From the NCBI GenBank assembly GCA_023402395.1, contig JAEYGI010000016.1:15739-79738 (forward strand): a stretch of DNA of 64,000 nt, written 5' to 3'. This stretch comes from Bacillota bacterium. GTDB taxonomy: Bacteria > Bacillota > UBA4882 > UBA8346. Shown here one piece after another: positions 48,801 through 57,700 of this stretch (positions are counted from its first letter, which is position 1; every line of letters begins with the position of its first letter). Both the position numbers and the translations under genes were made by a program. Under the pieces are notes generated by a model. That model saw only the letters and a program-made list of their open reading frames with translations, was not told the DNA's origin and made no database searches.

Positions 48801-49739
48801 TTGGGCAATCCTGTTTCCAGTATAGTTCCTAACCACCAAACCCACTCGCGACGAATTGGAAAGGCAATCACCCCTTATCTTTTCATTGCGCCATTTGGGA
48901 TTTTATTGCTGACGTTCAATTTGTTTGTGTTTGCAAAGGGCGCCTATACCAGCTTGACCGACGCCCAAAGCATCAATCCGGGGTCATGGATCGGATTTCA
49001 GAATTATCAGGAGGTCATTGGCAACGCCCGGTTTTGGCAGTCGCTCGGGATTACGCTTCATTACACCCTCGGCAGCCTGGCCACGCAAATTCCCGTGGCT
49101 TTCATGCTCGCCGTGATCTTAAACGGTATCGCCAAACGCTATCGCGGCGCGTTGCGGGCCGCGTTTTACGTACCGGCCCTGATCAACAGCGTCGTGGTGG
49201 CGCTGATCTTCCGCGTCTTGTTCAATAAAGACTTTGGCGCCATCAACTGGGTACTTGGTCTGCTGCATCTTCCCAACCATACCAATTGGCTGAATGAGTC
49301 GACCTTTTCGGTTCCGCTAATGATCGCCGTGTCCTTTTGGCAATGGACCGGATTTCATATGGTCTATTTTTTGTCCCAATTGCAAACCATCACTCCCACC
49401 ATTTACGAGGTGGCCAAACTGGACGGCGCTTCCCGGACCCGGACGCTGTTTGCGATCACCGTGCCGCTGATGCGTCCGGCCTTTACCTTCGTCTTGATAA
49501 CCTCGGCCATCGGCTGTTTGATGCTATTCGACCTGCCGTTCATGCTCTTTCCGAACAGCGCGCCCTACGGACCGGGACAGGCCGCGCGGACGCTGGTCGC
49601 CTTTATCTATGACTACGGGTTCGGACAGCAGTTTCAAGTGGGGTACGCCACCGCCGCCGGGTGGTTGGTCTTCTGCATCATTATGGTGGTCAGCCTGTTT
49701 CAACTGCGGCTGTTTGGCTTAGAGCGGAACGATGATTAA
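48801..49739 (+). CDS. Sugar ABC transporter permease, MalF/UgpA type
   Basis: A 312-residue six-helix permease with the cytoplasmic EAA loop YEVAKLDGASRTRTLFAITVPLMRPAF that docks the ATPase. The start is set at TTG 48801, 9 bases after AAGGAG; an ATG at 48792 directly abuts that site. It is followed after 32 bases by the partner permease. The import system has no ATP-binding subunit gene here, so it must rely on a shared MsmX/MsiK-type ATPase encoded elsewhere. Confidence 0.93.
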   Translation: MGNPVSSIVPNHQTHSRRIGKAITPYLFIAPFGILLLTFNLFVFAKGAYTSLTDAQSINPGSWIGFQNYQEVIGNARFWQSLGITLHYTLGSLATQIPVAFMLAVILNGIAKRYRGALRAAFYVPALINSVVVALIFRVLFNKDFGAINWVLGLLHLPNHTNWLNESTFSVPLMIAVSFWQWTGFHMVYFLSQLQTITPTIYEVAKLDGASRTRTLFAITVPLMRPAFTFVLITSAIGCLMLFDLPFMLFPNSAPYGPGQAARTLVAFIYDYGFGQQFQVGYATAAGWLVFCIIMVVSLFQLRLFGLERNDD

Positions 49740-49771
49740 GCTGATAAATCAGACGAAAGGAGTGCGGGAAG

Positions 49772-50623
49772 ATGGCTAAAAAAAGATTTGACAAGCCCAA
49801 ACGGGTTTTAGGATATACCGTATTGGGGCTGGGCGCGATTCTGGCGATGCTGCCGCTGTTGTGGCTGCTGGATGCGGCCTTCCGCCCCAGAATCGAGATC
49901 TTCCAGGTCCCGCCGGTGATCTTTCAAACGGATCTCTGGCATGCTTTCTCCAGTTATTCATGGGATTCATTCGCCAAAGCCATGGAACGCCAGGCCGGGC
50001 TGGCCTTTTTCAACTCGGTCTTCGTCACCGGCGCGGGAATCCTGCTGACATTGCTTGTCTGTTCGCTGTGCGCCTTCGCATTCGCCTTTATGAATTTTCG
50101 CGGCAAAACCGTTATCTTCATTGGGATCCTGACGACGATGATGTTGCCGACCGTGACCATGATTGCTCCCTATTATCAACTCTTGCGGATGCTCGGACTC
50201 ACCAACAGCCATGCCGGACTGATCATTCCTTATGCGACGTCGGCCTTCGGAGTCTTTTTGTTGCGCCAGTATTTTATCTGTTTGCCGTATTCGCTGTATG
50301 AGGCGGCGGTGATTGATGGCGCCAGTCCGCTGCGGGTCTGGTGGGGGGTGGTCCTGCCTTTGTCCAAGCCGGCCTTGGCCGCCCTGGCCATTATCCAGTT
50401 CCGGCTAATCTGGAACGACTTCATGCTGCCCATGATCGTGCTGCGGGACGACTCGCTTTTCACGCTCCCCGTCAAATTGCAGATGCTGGACAGCACCAAC
50501 ATCAATGTCCCGTACGACGCGATTATGGCCACCGGGCTGATCGCCGCGGCCATCCCGGTAATCTTCTTCCTCATCTTTCAGCGGCAGTTTGTGGAGGGGT
50601 TAAGTGGAAGCGTGAAGGGGTAA
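49772..50623 (+). CDS. Sugar ABC transporter permease, MalG/UgpE type
   Basis: A 283-residue permease with an early TM helix (VLGLGAILAMLPLLWLLDAA) and the EAA motif YEAAVIDGASPLRVWWGVVLPLSKPAL. GAAAGGAG precedes the ATG. It forms the heterodimeric channel with the preceding permease and is the last gene of the rightward locus. Only a leftward-type terminator lies just after it, shared with the convergent gene. Confidence 0.93.
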   Translation: MAKKRFDKPKRVLGYTVLGLGAILAMLPLLWLLDAAFRPRIEIFQVPPVIFQTDLWHAFSSYSWDSFAKAMERQAGLAFFNSVFVTGAGILLTLLVCSLCAFAFAFMNFRGKTVIFIGILTTMMLPTVTMIAPYYQLLRMLGLTNSHAGLIIPYATSAFGVFLLRQYFICLPYSLYEAAVIDGASPLRVWWGVVLPLSKPALAALAIIQFRLIWNDFMLPMIVLRDDSLFTLPVKLQMLDSTNINVPYDAIMATGLIAAAIPVIFFLIFQRQFVEGLSGSVKG

Positions 50624-50631
50624 ATGAAAAA

Positions 50632-50659
50632 ATAAAAGGGCGGGTTTGATAACCCGCCC
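50632..50659 (-). terminator. Terminator between convergent permease and 50676 gene
   Basis: A 9-bp stem GGGCGGGTT with TGAT loop (50638-50646 with 50651-50659); leftward it is followed by TTTTATTTTTT. Confidence 0.88.
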
Positions 50660-50675
50660 CGGAATTGGCTTCGGC

Positions 50676-50936
50676 TCAGACGCATCTTTTGTCGAAGAGC
50701 CGGATCCGGTTGTTTTTGTAGTCCACCTCGACGACCCGGTACCTCCGGCCTTGTTCATCCCGGAGATCCGGCCCCGCCCAATCCCGGTCCCGCGCCGAAT
50801 AGTGCCACAGCCACGGCAGCGCCCCTTGTTTGGTCATCTCCTCTCCAGCATTGCCATCGGTGTCATAAAGGGTGACTTCGACCAGTCCCGGTTCCAGCCC
50901 CTCATCCAACACCGCGTACTTCCTGCCTTGAAGCAA
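50676..50936 (-). CDS. Hypothetical protein, 86 residues
   Basis: An open frame from TTG 50936 (AAAGGATG 9 bases upstream) to 50676, encoding a charged soluble protein with GLVEVTLYDTDG, LPWLWHYSARDRDWAG and RRYRVVEVDYKNNRIRLFDK. It has the look of a small beta-rich domain; there is no signal or membrane segment. No family is recognised. It ends at a good terminator and lies just left of the lysis genes in the same orientation, so it may be the last prophage gene or a host gene at the prophage border. Confidence 0.6.
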   Translation of the reverse strand: MLQGRKYAVLDEGLEPGLVEVTLYDTDGNAGEEMTKQGALPWLWHYSARDRDWAGPDLRDEQGRRYRVVEVDYKNNRIRLFDKRCV

Positions 50937-51086
50937 TAACCCACATCCTTTCGGTTTTTCGGTTCATCCGAATATTATGTCCCACGAATGAACCAGGGAA
51001 TCATGCGATCCCCCTGATTTAATTGTAAACTTTTTCCGACGGCGTGGCAATCCTGATTTTAACTGATGAAGTCATCCGTCCATTGG

Positions 51087-51662
51087 TTAAAATTCTATCT
51101 CCAGCCGGACCCCCACTTCCCAGTCACGGTCAAAGCGGCGTTCCAGTTCGGCGCCGATGAAAAGATTCTTCCAAAGCCGCTTGCGCCATGCCAACTCCAG
51201 TTCATAAGGGGTTAGGCCGATTCGCCACGAATGCTCCGGCAGGAACAGGACGATCTCCGCCGTGTCCTCAAAAGTGGTCTCAGTCCGCAAACGGTCAGGG
51301 TCAAATGTCAGGGTGGTCTCCCCGGTCAGAGGATGGTCACCGGCGCCCAGCTCCGCTTCGGTCCGGCCGTCCCGGTAGACGGTATGGACCGTTCCGGATA
51401 CGGGGACCGTCACTTGGGTTCCGGCCGGAAACGGCGCAATGCTCGCTTGGACGGGGCTTGGCGGCAGCGGTGCTTCTCCGGCCAGGGTTCCGGAGCGGGC
51501 CGCGCTCAGGCTGACGTCGGCCCGCTGCTTTTCTTGATAGGATGGGGCCTCCTTGATCCTGGTCGCCTCTGGAGGCCGTACCGGCTCCGGCCGCAGCCAG
51601 AAGGCTGCCAAAACGGCTGCCCCGGCAACGCCGACTATCAATCCGGCCCAGAACCGGCTCAT
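51087..51662 (-). CDS. Membrane-anchored protein of the phage lysis module
   Basis: A 191-residue protein whose ATG overlaps the amidase stop (ATGA). An N-terminal membrane anchor (FWAGLIVGVAGAAVLAAFWL) is followed by a Pro/Ala-rich stalk (~25-85) and a beta-rich C-terminal part (VTVPVSGTVHTVYRDGRTEA, then GLTPYELELAWRKRLWKNLF, ending VGVRLEIEF). The position directly after endolysin is where spanins lie in phages of two-membrane hosts, but the sequence does not resemble known Rz proteins. Its function is unknown; a structural or spanin-like envelope role is speculation. Confidence 0.65.
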   Translation of the reverse strand: MSRFWAGLIVGVAGAAVLAAFWLRPEPVRPPEATRIKEAPSYQEKQRADVSLSAARSGTLAGEAPLPPSPVQASIAPFPAGTQVTVPVSGTVHTVYRDGRTEAELGAGDHPLTGETTLTFDPDRLRTETTFEDTAEIVLFLPEHSWRIGLTPYELELAWRKRLWKNLFIGAELERRFDRDWEVGVRLEIEF

Positions 51663-52183
51663 CCGAGCAACCCTCCCCCGGCCTGGAACAACCGTTTCAG
51701 GTCGGCGTAAAATGGGAACGGGTCGTACAGATCCCGTTCCGGCGTGGCCCGGCCTTTGGTATAGGCGTCCCAGTTGAACGGATCAAAGGCCCGGTTGAGC
51801 GGGTCATACTTGGAATGTGGCTGCACGTATTGGGGGGTCGGCTGAAAACCGCGCCTCCGGCAGATATCGATCACCAGCTCCAAGGTATTCCGGTAGATCT
51901 CCGGAGTCAGCGGTTCACAGGTCTCGATCCCAATGGCTGTGAAATTGGCGCCTCGGCAATGATGCGCCCGCTCGGTCTCGGGCAGGCAGCGGATGATCTC
52001 CCGGCCGTCGACGCAGTAATGGGCCGAGGCATAGACGCCCTTGACGGTATTAAAGTAGTCCCGGTTTTGCCGAGCACTTGATCCCGGATTGCCGGTCCGA
52101 TGGACGATGACTAGCTGCGGCGTGATCAGCGTCCCCGGCCGATTTGGCCCGGGTTTGAGCAAGTTTTCGATGATGGCTGGCAT
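51659..52183 (-). CDS. Phage endolysin, N-acetylmuramoyl-L-alanine amidase (Amidase_2)
   Basis: A 174-residue zinc amidase with LVIVHRTGNPG (first His ligand), SAHYCVDGREI, AIGIETCEP and VQPHSKYDP...NRAFDPFNWD (second His and Cys/Asp-side positions). It cuts the bond between muramic acid and the stem peptide, lysing the host. There is no signal peptide or separate wall-binding domain, so export through the holin is expected. GGAGGTAAACCC precedes the ATG. It sits downstream of the holin in the leftward operon. Confidence 0.92.
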   Translation of the reverse strand: MPAIIENLLKPGPNRPGTLITPQLVIVHRTGNPGSSARQNRDYFNTVKGVYASAHYCVDGREIIRCLPETERAHHCRGANFTAIGIETCEPLTPEIYRNTLELVIDICRRRGFQPTPQYVQPHSKYDPLNRAFDPFNWDAYTKGRATPERDLYDPFPFYADLKRLFQAGGGLLG

Positions 52184-52346
52184 TTGGGTTTACCTCCATA
52201 ATTAGTTATGGATTGTTGATCCGGGTTCGGGGTTATTGGGATTGGTGATTGGTGAGTAGTTGTTAATCCTAGTTGTTAACCAAAGAAACCCATTACCTAT
52301 AACCCCATCACCACGAACCAAGAACTCCGCTTCCGGGTGCAATCTT
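52184..52346. other. Short spacer between amidase and holin genes with degenerate GTTGTTAA repeats
   Basis: No gene. Imperfect repeats such as AGTTGTTAATCC and AGTTGTTAACC recall the GGAACTA family. A hairpin of TGCAAT arms crosses the holin stop codon (about 52335-52358), without a U-tract. Confidence 0.4.
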
Positions 52347-52844
52347 TTATTGCACCCCATTTTTGGTGCGTGATGTTTCGTTTTCTCCGGCCACTCCGTC
52401 GATCCGGCCTTGAATCACCCGCATGACCCAGTTGAGGATCGGGGCGCGAATCCCTTTTAATTTGCAGATCCGTTGCAAATTCTCAAGTACGGAGTAAGTC
52501 TCGGTCAACAGGATAAAGCTTTCGATCACGGTCTGGACGAAGACGGTGGCCTCGGCCCGGCTGCACTGATAGCCCAAGAACAACAGGATATAATAGCGGA
52601 CCAGCTTCACCAGTCCGTGGTACATCCGGCGGCTCTCCGGCTTTACTTCGGGATTGGCCCGGGCGTAATAAAACCCGGTGGCCGTGTCGGTGAGCCACAG
52701 CAGGAGCACCGTGGCGTAGGCCGGCCGGAAGACCGGGCCGTAGAGCAGCCGGACCAGCCATAAAAAAATCCCGGTGGCTGCTTTCACCACCGGGAATGCG
52801 TAGATCCGTTCCAGAAAATGGAGGAAAATTTCTTTGTCGGTCAT
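52347..52844 (-). CDS. Phage holin (toxin-secretion/lysis holin family)
   Basis: A 165-residue membrane protein with hydrophobic segments at ~20-55 (VVKAATGIFLWLVRLL) and ~40-60 (YATVLLLWLTDTATGFYYA), and a third at ~85-100 (YYILLFLGYQ). The arrangement with LWLTDTATGFYYA, then S...MYHGLVKL fits the Phage_holin_4_1-type family. It would form the membrane hole that releases the amidase. AAGGATGG precedes the ATG. It lies 12 bases after the HTH gene's stop. Confidence 0.82.
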   Translation of the reverse strand: MTDKEIFLHFLERIYAFPVVKAATGIFLWLVRLLYGPVFRPAYATVLLLWLTDTATGFYYARANPEVKPESRRMYHGLVKLVRYYILLFLGYQCSRAEATVFVQTVIESFILLTETYSVLENLQRICKLKGIRAPILNWVMRVIQGRIDGVAGENETSRTKNGVQ

Positions 52845-52856
52845 AAAGTACCATCC

Positions 52857-53159
52857 TTATTCAATATGTCGATCCAAATGCGGCCGGGGCTCCCCCTCGG
52901 CTAACAGCAGCCGCTTTCGCTCCTCGTCCCGGAACTCCCGGTACGACTCTTCAAACACGCCGGGTTCGGCGCCTTTGATGCGAATAAAGTTCCGGACTCC
53001 CGCCGGGAGTTTTTTCTGCACTCCCCGCGCCAGATAGAAAAAGGTCGAATGGCCGATATCCGCCACCACGCAGAAGTCGGTGGCGGTCAGTTGATGGTCG
53101 CGCAACAGGCGGTAGATGGGGCTGGGGTTGGAGTTGGATTTTGAGTTAGATTTGGACAT
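52857..53159 (-). CDS. Small prophage protein with helix-turn-helix-like domain
   Basis: A 100-residue protein starting with a Ser/Asn/Lys repeat (MSKSNSKSNSNPSP), then YRLLRDHQLTATDFCVVADIGHSTFFYLARGVQKKLP, which fits a Cro/XRE-type helix-turn-helix (recognition helix around GHSTFFYLARG), and a charged C-terminus. AAAGGAGG precedes the ATG. Its place between the tail-fibre and holin genes is unusual for a phage repressor; it may control the lysis genes, or the fold may serve another purpose. Confidence 0.65.
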   Translation of the reverse strand: MSKSNSKSNSNPSPIYRLLRDHQLTATDFCVVADIGHSTFFYLARGVQKKLPAGVRNFIRIKGAEPGVFEESYREFRDEERKRLLLAEGEPRPHLDRHIE

Positions 53160-53271
53160 GGGTGAGGCCTCCTTTGATGAAAATTTTTGTGATGGTCACT
53201 TAAAAGCTATAAACGCTGATTCGATGAGTCTGGCAAGGATCATCCTCGGTAGTGATGTTATAGACTGTTGT

Positions 53272-54663
53272 TTACCATTCAACCAAACACATCCCAGGCT
53301 GCCCATTGCTGCCTCTACTACCTGCCCCCAGTCCACCTCCACCGCCTGAACCGTAGGATAAATCAATTTCAACTACTCCACCGTTAGTTCCAGATGTGTA
53401 TTGCCGACCTCCACTACCACCTAAGGCAGATAAATAACTCCCAAAAAAGGATGTCCCTCCGGTCCCTCCGGTCCCAGTTCTACCCTCCCCACCTGAACCG
53501 ATGGTTATCGATATGACTTCACCAGGTATCACGGTTACTTTATTCATCCATCTAACCTGGCCTCGACCACCCGAGCCACCCCAGAAATCTTCAGTGGGGC
53601 CATCGCTAGGATTGTCAGTAGAACCACTCCCACCACCACCGCCCGCACCCGCAATCGTAACCCAAACTTCGGTCACTCCATTCGGCACCGTAAAAGTCCC
53701 CGATGCCGTAAACAGTTGCCTTCTAGGCGAAACATTTCCTACTGACGTTGTAATTGCCAAATTTCCGGAACCATCGAAAAAGCCCGAACCTATTACGGTT
53801 CCGTTCAATGAAATGGTCCGGGCGGTTTGCAACTTAGTTGCCGTCGCGGCATTTCCGCTACAAGCCGAAGCAGTACCGCCATTGGCCGTCGCTGTAACCG
53901 TAATGTTTTGACTACCATCGAATGCGACTCCGTTGATTGTCCTGGCCGTAGCTAATTTCGTGGCGGTTGGAGCATTACCGGCGATCGTAGTGGCAATCGA
54001 AACATTGGCTGAACCATCAAAGCTAGTTGATCCGGTAACTCCACCGGTTAAAGCCATGATTCGCGCCGTGGCCAATTTGGCCGCATTCGTGGCGCTGGCT
54101 GCATTGGTCGCGTTTGTGGCATTAGTAGCGTTGACCGCGTTCGTAGCGTTCGTAGCGTTCGTCGCATTGACCGCGTTCGGCACCGTACCGGTTACCGCAA
54201 TCGTTAACCGGTCATTGGCAGCATCGGGAGTAATCGTAATATTGCTACCGCCGTTCAACTCCAGCGTATCCGTTTGATTGTCGGCTTGAATCAACGTTCC
54301 ACCGACTGAGACTACACTAAAAGCATTCTGGTTGACTTGAGCCCCGGTAGCGATCGAGTCCAGCTTCACTTTATCACTGTTGGTCATTAAGCCGTTACTA
54401 GTGGTTGTGACCGCTGGGTGAGTATGGCCTGCCTCCGCGAAAGCGCTGGCATACTTGTTCCCCAGCTTTTCCGCGTTCAAATTTTTACAAAGATTGCCGT
54501 TTGAAACCGGAATATTGCCGTCACTATTGCCCGGCTCGTACCCCTTCAACTTGCCGGCGTTCACGATTTGGTCGTCCTTCAGCGCACGCTGGTTTTCCTG
54601 GATTAGCGCCGGAGCCTCGGCAATATAGTCGCTGGACGCCGGTCTGGTTCCGTCAAAAGCCAT
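53272..54663 (-). CDS. Phage tail fibre protein with glycine-rich tip
   Basis: A 463-residue protein. An N-terminal attachment part (~1-90) is followed by HTHPAVTTTSNGLMTNSDKV and a repeated NATNATNAVNATNATNA stretch (~165-195). Blocks of ATARTINGVAFDGSQNITVTA type follow, as in fibre shafts. The C-terminal domain starts FTASGTFTVPNGVTEVWVTI and continues AGAGGGGGSGS...GGSGGRG...GSGGGGGLGAG, the glycine-rich receptor-binding tip found in Caudovirales fibres. It is the last structural gene of the leftward block. AAAGGATG precedes the ATG. Confidence 0.88.
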   Translation of the reverse strand: MAFDGTRPASSDYIAEAPALIQENQRALKDDQIVNAGKLKGYEPGNSDGNIPVSNGNLCKNLNAEKLGNKYASAFAEAGHTHPAVTTTSNGLMTNSDKVKLDSIATGAQVNQNAFSVVSVGGTLIQADNQTDTLELNGGSNITITPDAANDRLTIAVTGTVPNAVNATNATNATNAVNATNATNATNAASATNAAKLATARIMALTGGVTGSTSFDGSANVSIATTIAGNAPTATKLATARTINGVAFDGSQNITVTATANGGTASACSGNAATATKLQTARTISLNGTVIGSGFFDGSGNLAITTSVGNVSPRRQLFTASGTFTVPNGVTEVWVTIAGAGGGGGSGSTDNPSDGPTEDFWGGSGGRGQVRWMNKVTVIPGEVISITIGSGGEGRTGTGGTGGTSFFGSYLSALGGSGGRQYTSGTNGGVVEIDLSYGSGGGGGLGAGSRGSNGQPGMCLVEW

Positions 54664-54711
54664 TGATCATCATCCTTTCATATAAGTAAAGATAAAGAGG
54701 CTACGTTGCTT

Positions 54712-57700
54712 TTAGTAGCCTCTAGCAAACCAATTGATAGTCCCGCCGCCAACATCATTTCCATAAATATCAAGCACCTTGACTTCGAACCGCTCCTCGA
54801 ACACATTAAGCAATTCGGCGCGGAACCCCTGGCCGATCGCCATCGGAACCACGGTCGGCAGGCGATAATAGGTGTGTCCGTAAGGTATCGCCGTCCCGCC
54901 CGTTGGAATTATGGCCGTCCCGTATTTATCAACGTCGGGAACATCAACCATTGTCTGCAAGACATTCACCTGGGGCGTCCTGGCCGCATCGGAGGTGCTG
55001 AGCAATACCCGGAATTGAATGTGCTGGAAAGTTATTTGAACCGGCATGAAGTCAACCCAGCCGGTCCAATCTTCCCCATTCGGATCGAGGCTGCTGTGGT
55101 ATTGCAGTTTGGCGGATCCGCCGGAGCGAAGCAGGACCGATGAAACAAATTGGCTGCTGATATTGGCTGTAATGACTCTACCCATATTTCGGGATTGGCA
55201 GGTATAAACCCCGCTTTCCGGGAAGACCCCGTCAACTTCCTTCAGCTTCAAAACGATCTGTCCGCCAACCTCATTAAGGCGAGTATTGGGATAATCCTCG
55301 AACTTGCCTCCCAAATTGCTGAAATTAAACTGGCTGGGACCAAACTCCGTATTTTCATGGATACCGTCTTGCAGGTGAATTTCGTCGAACGTTTCAACCA
55401 CGTTTCGCGGCGGCAAATTGTTGATCGTAACCGAAGCTCTCGCCGCGCTTTGGCTATACCGGCCGGCCCGGTTAATGGCCTTGATATGAAAGCGATAGTT
55501 CTTCTCGGTATCAACCGGGGTCTGATAGAACGTTCCAGTAATTCCGGTGGCTACTAAAGCGCCATCGTCAAAAGCCGACCCTTCGTGAATCTCATATCCA
55601 ACCACATCGGGTTCGGGCGACTTTTGCCAGCTCATTAAGACGTTGACCCCGTTTTGAACGGCGCTGAATCCACTAACTTTGGCCGGTTCGACGACAACGG
55701 GAAATTCCGTCGAAACTTCATCCGAATAATAGCCGGCATTATTTTTGGCCTTTAATAAAAATTTATAGTCGCCGCTGGCCGGCGGGTTCCAGATGGCCCG
55801 AAGTTCCTTGGTTTTAATGATCTCCAGCGCGTTATCCCAGTCGCTTCCGACTTTCAGGATATATTGGCTGATATCCGCCTCCGGCACACCTTCCCAAGTG
55901 ATAATCAATGTCGCCCGGTCGCTGGGATCCTGTTGAACGGAGTCGGGATGATCGGGATCGCCCTTATAAAAATGGGGATTGCCCGGATTCAGATTAAAAA
56001 TCCCTTCGCATTTCGCCGGATTCTGACTATAGATCCCGCCGCTGCTAATCGCCGCGATCCACCAAGTCGTTAGCATCTCACCGGTTATTGTTCCATCATA
56101 AGCGGTACCCGTGATCCCGGTGGCAATCGCTTCCCCCTCGTCCCAGCTTAAACCCTCCCGGATCTCGAAATATTGAACGTCAAGCGATTCCGGCTTCCCC
56201 CATGTAAAGCGGATTTTCGAGCGATCAGAATTTTGCTGTTCCACTGAAAATCCTTCGACATCCGGCGGTTCAACGGAGGCCGTCAAACCCATATTCAAAA
56301 TCGAGCTATAATATCCCGCCACGTTCCTGGAGCGGATCATAAAGTTATAAGTTCCGCTCTTCTCCAGTTTAAACCGGAACATGGTCTCTTTGGTCGAGCC
56401 GATTGCTTGAGCCGTTTCCCAGTCGTTTCCCGATTTGATCTCATACGCGATCAAATCCTTGTCAGCGACTCCGTTCCATTCCAGCGCCGCATAGGTCGTA
56501 TTATTGGGATCCAGATAAATCGCTTTCTGGGTCGGAGCATTCGGACGGACCTCGGCATAGAGGGCCGCGTAGGCTGGATTTATCGAATGGTTTCCGGAGT
56601 TGTCAATGGTCTTAATCCAGAAGGTAAACGTTCCACTGGGCGGATTGGCATGGTTGATCGGTATCGTGTAGCTGGCCTTGATATCCTGGATCACGCCACC
56701 GATCCCCGTTCCCGTACCCCAATCGGGTCCCAGGCGGAGTTCATATCCCTTCAAGTCAGGATTGGTCTCCAGGTCCACCGATTGCCACGATAATTGGATA
56801 ATCGACCGGTTCAGTTCATCCTGAACCGCCCCGAAGGTATCGGAGGCGACATCCGATGGCGGCTGGCTCTTTCCGGTGATCGGGAACGGCTCTGAGATGG
56901 CGCCGCCCGATCGCAACAACGGATCGTTTTGATCGCAAGCGATTACCTTGACCCGGATCGCGCCCGAGTTCGGCATGTTCCGAAGCACGCATTGATTATC
57001 GGTGATCCGCTGGTCGTAACGCCAGTTTTCATCCCCGTTCCGATCGTACCAGATCTCAAAGGCGGTCTGCGGCCGGCCCGGTTTGGCGAAACTGAGCAGC
57101 AGGTTGGTGACCACCGTCCCGTCGGACTTCACGTAGGTATCCTCATCCAGCGCGATCCCGGTCACCTCAGCCGGGGCTAGCTTAGCCGGAACGGTATAGG
57201 TGACTTCTTCCGATTCCAGGTCGTTGCCGAAAAGATCAAACGGATGGATCTGGATGCTGTAGGTCCTCCCCGGCGTGGCCCGATGGGAGTAAGATGACTT
57301 TTGGATCCCGACCGTCTCCGCCAGGCTGGCGCCCCCTGGTTCCTCCTCCTTTACCTCGGCGATAAGAACCTTGGCCCCACCATACCTGGAGAGCGGTTTC
57401 CAGGATAAATCGAGCCAGGTGTCCCCCTGAACGTCCTGATGGGAGGAGGCGGTCAACCCGCCGATGCCCAAGGCGGCCGCTTCGTAATGAATCACCGGCA
57501 AGGGCCCGTCGTCGTCGCCGTTGATGATCCGCTGATCATACTCGATGGCGCTGATCCGGCGCTGGAACTCCTTGGAACGGGTGATCCGGGTCACCCGGAA
57601 CGGTTTGGCGACTTTGCTCACCTCGCCCACGGCATAGAGGTCATAACGCACCGGCAAGGGAATTCCTGTCGTGACCAGGGTCGGCGTGTCGGTTTCAATG

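Noticed and set aside
50623..51086. Search for a phage attachment site or integrase at the left prophage border
   Set aside because: No tRNA, direct repeat or integrase is visible on this side; the border cannot be set from the window alone.
54060..54180. Tandem GTAGCGTTC-type repeats as a possible mobile or CRISPR element
   Set aside because: They encode the NATNATNA shaft of the tail fibre in frame and are coding low complexity.
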